64,000 nt of DNA from Phoronis australis (taxonomy: Eukaryota; Phoronida; Phoronidae), in assembly GCA_002633005.1 (NCBI GenBank), contig NMRA01000611.1, positions 181,160 through 245,159 of the forward strand, written 5' to 3'. Below are positions 57,840 to 64,000 of this stretch, piece after piece. Position 1 is the first letter of the stretch. Each line of letters starts with the position of its first letter. The notes beneath the pieces were generated by a model. The model was not told the origin of the DNA and did not search any database. It worked only from the letters and a program-made list of their open reading frames with translations. A program made the translations under genes and the position numbers.

Positions 57840-59340
57840 GTTTGGCATAATTTGCTGAAAAGCTTATGGCGTATGAAGCTCCTATAGGGCTACACCGTCT
57901 GCAGTTCAACTAGAGACGGTGGTCACTGTCAGAGGCTCTTAGACAGTGACCACCATCTCTAGCTGGTTCAGGGCACTGGTCAGATATAGCGGTCGCCGAG
58001 TTAGTAAACCAGTTTCATCCAATAACTAACAGGCCCGTTATTCAGTGATTGCCCAGTTTTCTACATCAGGGACCACTATATCTGACCAGTGCCCTGGCTC
58101 AGTAAAGACGGTATAGCTCATAGGAGCTTCATGTCAGAAGCTTTTCGGTGAATTATGCCTGACACTGTTTAAAAATAAAAATTCACGTTGTTATTAGCAC
58201 CACTGATGTCTTTCATTCTTTTCATCTTAAACAAATACTGCCATTATCAAACTTTTTCTTCGAGCAGTCCCTCAATATTCAGACTTCTTCACTCAGTTTC
58301 CACGGCAAAATTGGAAACTGGTGTCTGTGCTCCGACCCGGGAACGGCCCGTATCAGAATATTCCGATTTTAGGCAATGACCATCGCCTCTGTTGGCCCGA
58401 ACCAGAGGCAATGCAGCTCCTATAGGCGCTCTGTACGCCGGAAGCTTTTCGGCGAATTATGCCTCGCACCGACTAAACAATTAAAGTCACGATGTTTTAA
58501 ATACCTTTTGCGCATAGAGGAACACCTTAGGAGGTTGTGGATGTGTTTAATTCCTTCCAACTCGAAAAAATACTCCCGTTATCAAACTTTTTCTTCAAGC
58601 AGTCCCTATTTCAGTTCCCAAAATCGTGAACTCAACATTTTCACTCGGCGCATGCCAAAAGATTCTTTTAACCAGGCCGAAGGTCAGAAGTTGCGGTCCT
58701 ACCAGCGAACTTTGAAAGCTGAAGTTCCCGCCCTTTGCGTAAGTGCTGCCGGGAACCAGCCGTGCATTTGCCGTGTTGTTAAACATTAAAATGTCAAATA
58801 TGTGCACAAAGACTATTAAATGTCATATCAACAGCATTTATTTTTATCAACTACAAACAATAATTCATTGAAATACAATCAGTTTCAAGTAACGCCAATT
58901 AAAGACAAGTATAAGTGATGGCATTTTGGAAATGAACATTTGACTGACAAGACCGCAATGGCTCACCTTTAGCCTATTTAAAGACTGAGGTCATGAAGTC
59001 ACATCACCTAGCGAGCCCGGTAAAAATTGGAGCGTGCGCAGTATAAAAATGCGTGAGTTCACAATTTTGGGAACTGAAATAGGGACTGGTCGAAGAAAAA
59101 GTTTGATAACGGGAGTATTTGTTCGACTTGGAAGGAATTAAACACATCGACAACCTCCTAAGGTGTTCCTCTATGGCCTCTATTGCGCAAAAGGTATTTA
59201 TAACAACGTGACTTTGATGGTTTAGTCGGTGCGAGGCGAGGCATAATTCGCCGAAAAGCTTCCGGCGTACAGAGCGCCTATAGGAGCTGCATCGCCTCTG
59301 GTTCGGGCCAACAGAGGCGATGGTCATTGCCTGTTCCGAT
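57840..59340. repeat. Nested inverted repeats carrying three degraded copies of the 57669 exon
   Basis: Copies lie at about 58150-58290 (minus), 58500-58650 (minus) and 59040-59205 (plus). The last two share the change WELK-stop-GL and sit in long arms (58370-58660 and 59030-59335) that are inverted relative to each other and extend into CGCCGAAAAGCTTCCGGCGT. A separate hairpin occupies about 57885-58100: GACGGTGGTCACTGTC against GACAGTGACCACCATC, and GGGCACTGGTCAGATATAG against its complement. These look like foldback duplications or a foldback transposon family that captured an exon. Confidence 0.65.
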
Positions 59341-59772
59341 TTGGGCCAAATTCCAATACGGGACGGAACAACTGCACTGGTGACGAGCAGAACAACCCAG
59401 CGATGTGAAATTTTGAGACAGGCTAGTAAACCCAACACCATCATAAGCTGCTATTGCCATGGAATCTGCATTAATGAAAGTGGTATAATGTTCAACTTAC
59501 TTTTAGTTTTACTGAACGAGACTACTTAACTTGTTTAAATTTTTCACATTCTTGCACAACACAAGTGTGTGTCCTTCAAATACACCGCCACCTGACGTTT
59601 CCGATAAGTAAATAATAGAATTTCGATCATTAACTTTTAAAGTAATGATGCTTACTAGCATGGTTTTATGGGTATTTAGTGTATTTTATGTAATTTTAAA
59701 CATGCTTATAAAGACTTCTTGTCTCAAAAATACGGAGATTTTTTAAATCATATCATCGAAAGAAACTTTTAG

Positions 59773-59934
59773 TGCACAGTAAACATTGTGACAGGTCTGG
59801 TGGTTTACCCAGATGGTTCTTGGGACCTGAGTTTTGTTCGGTATTCTGGTTCAACTGTCAGGAAAACTGATGAAACTTCTGTTATAGCACCTCTACAAGA
59901 TTACGGTGGACCTTGCGGCAGTGCCGCACTGAGT
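59773..59934 (+). CDS. Candidate internal exon of an unrecognised gene
   Basis: A 162-bp segment open in phase 0, between an acceptor (ACTTTTAG) and a strong donor (CTGAGT then GTGAGT). It encodes 54 residues including VVYPDGSWDLSFVRYSG and LQDYGGPCGSAALS. It reads like real protein rather than random translation, but no family was recognised. The exon at 57669 ends in phase 2, so the two do not join directly. Confidence 0.35.
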
Positions 59935-60626
59935 GTGAGTCTTCTGTTTTAAAAGTTGAGTGATGAGATCGACCACGGATTGGCGGATGCTGCGTCAGGA
60001 GGTCATTGACATTGACCAACAGTGTTGACCATTGTACTCAAGCGGAGTAGAAGTGGTCAACGGTATTTACCTGGATGGCAGATGCGCCTAACTGTCTGCC
60101 TGCTGACTCTGAGCGTTGACATCAGGAAGTTAGCCAAGGAAACCGGTGAGTTACTGTTTGTTACTGGTGGAGATGACGTTTACTGGGGTTGATTCAAGCA
60201 TAAGTTAAGCAAAACTTTCATTTTGCAGTACCGAAAAAAATAACAAAAACAAGTGCTAGTAAGGATTCTATAAATCTCTATTAAGTGCTACTTACATGAA
60301 TTGAAAAGCAGATGACTATAACTTCACTATATAACAAATGCAGATGTTAGTGGAGGAAATGTTGAAATGATTAAATTAAAAGAATTCTGCATTGCATACA
60401 CTCATTGCATCCACATTTTAACATTTTGCATATGGCATGGGATTTAAGAGTTTTAAAAACCACTTTTTTGTCTGTACTAGTACATCTGATATCTTTGGCT
60501 AATTGTTGCAAAGAGACACTCCTTGGCTGCTATTGGAACTTATCACATGACGCTGACTGACTGAAACCTGGTGACAGTTAATAGTTTTTTGCCTCTTGTA
60601 GGGTCCTAATAGATTAGATCAATTTT

Positions 60627-60862
60627 CAGAGGCAGATCTACATGGGGGGTTCAGGGGGTTCATTCCCCCCCTCAGGACAGGATCAAAAATAAAAATTGAA
60701 AAAAAATTGCCTGAAAAACGAAATCAGCTACTAAAAACCACAAAAAAATCTTACACGGAAAGGGGAAAATCCCACTCCCGACCTTCCTTCCGCTCAGCGC
60801 TACACGCCTCGGATTTGCTTGAATCCTAATCCCCCCTTACTGAAAACGTAGATCTGCCACTG
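60627..60862. mobile_element. Short hAT-like MITE
   Basis: The ends CAGAGGCAGATCTAC and (inverted) CAGTGGCAGATCTAC enclose 236 bp with runs of G and C near the left end and A-rich sequence within. The CAG...CTG ends suggest the hAT superfamily. The flanking 8 bp are not clearly duplicated. Confidence 0.6.
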
Positions 60863-61176
60863 ATATTGTCAAGGTTTCAAAAATCTCCTTAGCTGTGAAT
60901 TTCTTCATTCTCTGCCCTACAGTTCATGATACTGTATGTGTAATATAATATTTGTACTGGTGTGTCTATCTTAGAATATTACTATATTTTGTATCAGAAG
61001 AAAGTATGGATGTTTACCTCTTCAGCCCGTGTACAAATTTGCCATTTACCCAGCTATGAACTATACATTCAGTGTTGTATCCGACTTCCGAGCCATTTCA
61101 GTTTGCGATCAATTCTCTGGCAATTCACCAAAGTTGGAAGAACTTTGAAGATATGCAGCACACATCACAAATTTTT

Positions 61177-61262
61177 GTCTGACCGGTCGGTTAGGAGTCG
61201 ACAACCAGCCGTCGACCGGTCAGCAAATTAGCCGACCGGCCGACTAATTTTCAGCTGACCAG
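61177..61262. repeat. Degenerate CCGACCGGTC repeat cluster
   Basis: Several overlapping GACCGGTC / CGACCGGC words and their complements occur within 90 bp, strongly GC-rich compared with the surroundings. Its origin is unclear. Confidence 0.5.
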
Positions 61263-61612
61263 CTGGCCGCAGTGCCGACTCATAAGGCAGATAAACTGTG
61301 AAGAATAAGAAATAATTAATTTTTCATCAAAGCAGAAATTTTATGCGGGAATTTGGTAATGACATTCACTATTTTGTTTAATTGGGCTACTTTAAGTACA
61401 GGTTTCATAAAAAATATCCACTTTTCTTGTACTGGCACACTAATACGTATTCAGTACACAGGTGGCAATCTCTGGTGTATTTCCTATTGATTTATATTTC
61501 AGGATCAAGGAAGTGGTGTGTTGCCGTTACACCCACTTTTGAGCCCCTTAAAAAGGTGTTCTCAAGAAGAAGTTCATCCTAGATGTGATTGCTTATAGCT
61601 ATCCACACCAAA

Positions 61613-62678
61613 ATGTGCTCAGTGGTAAACACACAATTTCCTGTTGAACCTGTGATTCTGTTGTATTTTCTGGCTACGCTCAGCACTCTTCCTATTATAC
61701 AGCAATTCATCTACTACCACATTGGTCTTTCCTATGGATTGCCTAGTGTAACCTTTGGCAACGAGAGCTTGTGTGATTCTAGAGCCAACAGTACGTACAG
61801 GGAGGCTGAGCAAAAAGCGCAACAGCAAAGCTCTCAGTGGATGTTCTATTTAGGATTGGCATGCACTATCCCAGCACTTATTACCATTCCATTATTTGGC
61901 GCGTTCTGTGACCGTGTTGGTCGCAAGTCAACTCTGCTTGTAGCAATTGTGAGCCACATGCTCTACCTGATTAATAATTTGGTAGTGGTCTATTGTGATC
62001 TGGATGTCCAGTATTTGTTGATCGGCTCTTTGGCTTTGGGATTTCTTGGTTATTACGGTGCAATAGGCATTGGTGGAACTGCTTTCATTGCTGACACAAT
62101 TCCACGTGACCAGCTGTCATTCCGCATAGCAGTGCTCGGGGGTGCCACTGGAGTCGCTGGAATAATCGCTAACATCGGCATGGGTTACTGGATACGACTT
62201 AGTGGAGGCTTCTTTTACCCTCTGCTTTTTCCTCTCGGATGCCAAGTTTTAAATCTGCTTTATGTGTTGATTCTTCTACAAGAGACTGCTTCCAGCGCAT
62301 TTATTGCTAAACAAGAAAAAATATCGGATGTTTTCTTCTCCTATCTCACCAAGACCTTTCGTTTGTACATCCAGGGACCAAACACTTGCATGCTGCGCAT
62401 CGTAATCATTAGTTTTTTCTTCACCGCCATGGTCGATGATTCGAAATCGGACGTGCAAGCATTATATCAAATGAACTCGCCGTTATGTTGGAACTCTATA
62501 AAGATTGGTTACTTCAATAGCATCACTTCGTTCACATTTTGCATACTGACTATGGTGGCTATCAAGATACTCAGTCGCTGGTTGAAAGACGTTCACATGG
62601 CAATGCTGGCTTGCCTGTTCAAAATGGCCTCGCTGATACTGGAAGCTTTTGCCAGGACAGAACTCTTGATGTATTTAG
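61613..62678 (+). CDS. SLC46-type major facilitator transporter, first coding exon (355 residues, 3' end beyond)
   Basis: The preferred start is the ATG at 61613 (ACCAAAATGT context), in an exon whose acceptor is near 61502 (TATTTCAG). The N-terminus VEPVILLYFLATLS, a first extracellular loop with NES glycosylation site and cysteine, MFS motif A GAFCDRVGRK (96-105), and YQMNSPLCWNSIKIGYF match the SLC46 family, which includes the proton-coupled folate transporter. The substrate cannot be told. The frame meets a donor (TATTTAG then GTAACT) at 62678 after about nine membrane spans; SLC46 proteins have about 450 residues, so the last spans lie in exons not found here. A 5' UTR exon could end near 60149 (AACCG then GTGAGT). 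Confidence 0.8.
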
Positions 62679-63445
62679 GTAACTATTGTTTTACATCTAG
62701 TGACCCTGGTTTTCTGCAATAACCCAAGATGGAGGGAATTCACGGAATCAGATTTAGCGTAATTCACACATTTCATTAGTAGGAACCAGAATTCAAGCAT
62801 TAGAAATTTATTGAACAAAAGTTTAAAATATAGTCATAAAATTTATTACCCGACACCAATTCTGGCCACAACTCAATCAATGTCCACTTTGTGGCAGACA
62901 TCCTCAAATAGTTTTGCGATCTTTTGAAGGTGGATCTGCTGTGCGTGAACTTGGAATCCTGCTTATTCTCGAGATTGTGTATGCGAAAACTTTGAATACA
63001 TGAGGAAACTTGACAAGTTCACTTTCATGTAATGTAAATTTTAACCAACTTTTTATCTATTGGCGATCTTATTCACCAAACAATAATTGATTTAACTGTT
63101 CACATATTCCTCCGATTTTTTGACACAAGTTCCGGTAAAGGAAAAAATGGGTGATCGTGAGGCTAATAATTACAAAAAAATTTTACGCTGAACAAAAAAT
63201 TTCACCTGATTGCCCTAATGAATATTCAATTCCAAGTTCATGCATACACGTCCTTGAGATTAAACAGTATTCCAAGTTCATGCACACCAGCACTGTTCTT
63301 TTCTGGTTACTGCCAATGGGACTATTCGGAGAATTCTCCTCGCGGTGTCGCTGCTGTACTAGTGGTGATTGAATTACGCATGCGTGGCTGTCTGCATGTA
63401 AACAACTGGTAAAAGATGGAATTTTTATCAAAGTATGTCGTCGCG
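62679..63445. other. Presumed SLC46-like intron, no gene seen
   Basis: It follows the donor at 62678. It holds a short direct repeat (TTCCAAGTTCATGCA near 63230 and 63270) and no recognisable exon. Confidence 0.4.
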
Positions 63446-63449
63446 CTAA

Positions 63450-63649
63450 GCCTTATTACTGCTAATTTCCCTGGCGCAAGTCTTCGACAGGTGGCCACAA
63501 ATTCCCAAAAAACCTAAGGTTACTATATTCGTGGACAACTGCGGTCAACAGGGTCAACTAACTGACAAAAAGTGTGTGGATGCTGAAGCCCCGTGTGTGC
63601 TCTATGTCTATGACTATGCAGTAATTCGGGGACTACACAACATTACTTG
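63450..63649 (+). CDS. Candidate N-terminal exon of an unrecognised secreted or membrane protein
   Basis: An open frame runs from just after TAAG (63449) to a good donor (ACTTG then GTAAGT) at 63649. It begins with a hydrophobic stretch (LLLLISLAQVF) and continues RWPQIPKKPKVTIFVDNCGQ, then TDKKCVDAEAPCVLYVYDYA. An ATG at 63416 in another frame also starts a signal-peptide-like segment (MEFLSKYVVALSLITANF) but stops after 33 codons; a 1-bp difference at the A6 run near 63507 would separate these frames. The start is therefore uncertain. It does not look like transporter sequence. No family was recognised. Confidence 0.35.
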
Positions 63650-64000
63650 GTAAGTTTTTAGCAATCAGTTTCTATCAACATCGTTCGGTGATGTTATCCC
63701 CACCAGTTACCTCACTGAATAACAGTTTTATTGAGTGGAACTAAGTGTTTCTTTTTGAAAACTCACCCGATGCCGGGTAGGCTAGCAGCACATATTCATA
63801 TTGTCCTGGGTGGGAGTGCTCCCAAAATAAGAGGTGTATGGTACGTGATACACAGAAGTCAAGAGTGACTTTTTCACAGCAGTTTCTCTTCAAAACTATG
63901 CTGTTTCCAATAAAATTCTCTAGATGAGTGAGTTTCCTTATTTTATCGTGGACCCCACCCCCAGGACCACCAGCTCAGTTATCGAATTAACATGAATAAG

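Noticed and set aside
61589-61612. Transporter start at 61589
   Set aside because: That codon is TTG; the ATG at 61613 has a good context and the family-typical distance to the first membrane span.

Overview
This is a stretch of an invertebrate animal nuclear genome. It is AT-rich, has spliced genes with canonical GT-AG introns of 0.3 to 19 kb, carries many short transposon relics, and contains one unresolved base near 10.2 kb. Membrane-tethered short-chain collagens together with a HAP2 gamete fusogen rule out a vertebrate. The sequence alone does not fix the phylum.

Layout. (1) At 0-19.6 kb is the 3' part of an EPG5-like autophagy tethering gene on the plus strand: 12 phase-consistent exons (6749-19645), plus one probable further exon at 2484-2555. 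Two intact single-exon collagen-like genes lie on the minus strand upstream of the assigned exons. (2) At 19.6-24.4 kb is a convergent intergenic gap with poly(A) signals and a 24-bp minisatellite. (3) At 24.4-56.9 kb is a complete or nearly complete HAP2/GCS1 gene on the minus strand, assembled here from 17 exons: signal peptide, ectodomain, one membrane span and a cytoplasmic tail of about 220 residues. Its 19-kb intron 7 holds three more intact collagen-like genes on the plus strand, two broken copies of the neighbouring HAP2 exon, a Penelope-like retroelement relic, a large 155-bp periodic repeat field, and a 2.45-kb inverted-repeat transposon inserted in that field. (4) At 57-64 kb are orphan exon-like ORFs (one present in four inverted copies, three of them degenerate), small inverted-repeat elements, and the first coding exon of an SLC46-type transporter.

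The notable pattern is that all three collagen genes confirmed as intronic, and probably all five, sit in introns of larger genes and run antisense to the host. Each encodes a type II membrane protein with a furin-type site directly before a 6-7 triplet collagen stretch and a Cys-rich C-terminal domain. In the HAP2 intron the genes were amplified as tandem blocks that carried along a HAP2 exon encoding part of the HAP2-GCS1 signature. The two extra exon copies share a 7-bp frame-breaking deletion, so the broken copy was itself duplicated.

Exon boundaries were set by hand from splice signals, reading phase and family resemblance. No search was run, so family names rest on recognised motifs.
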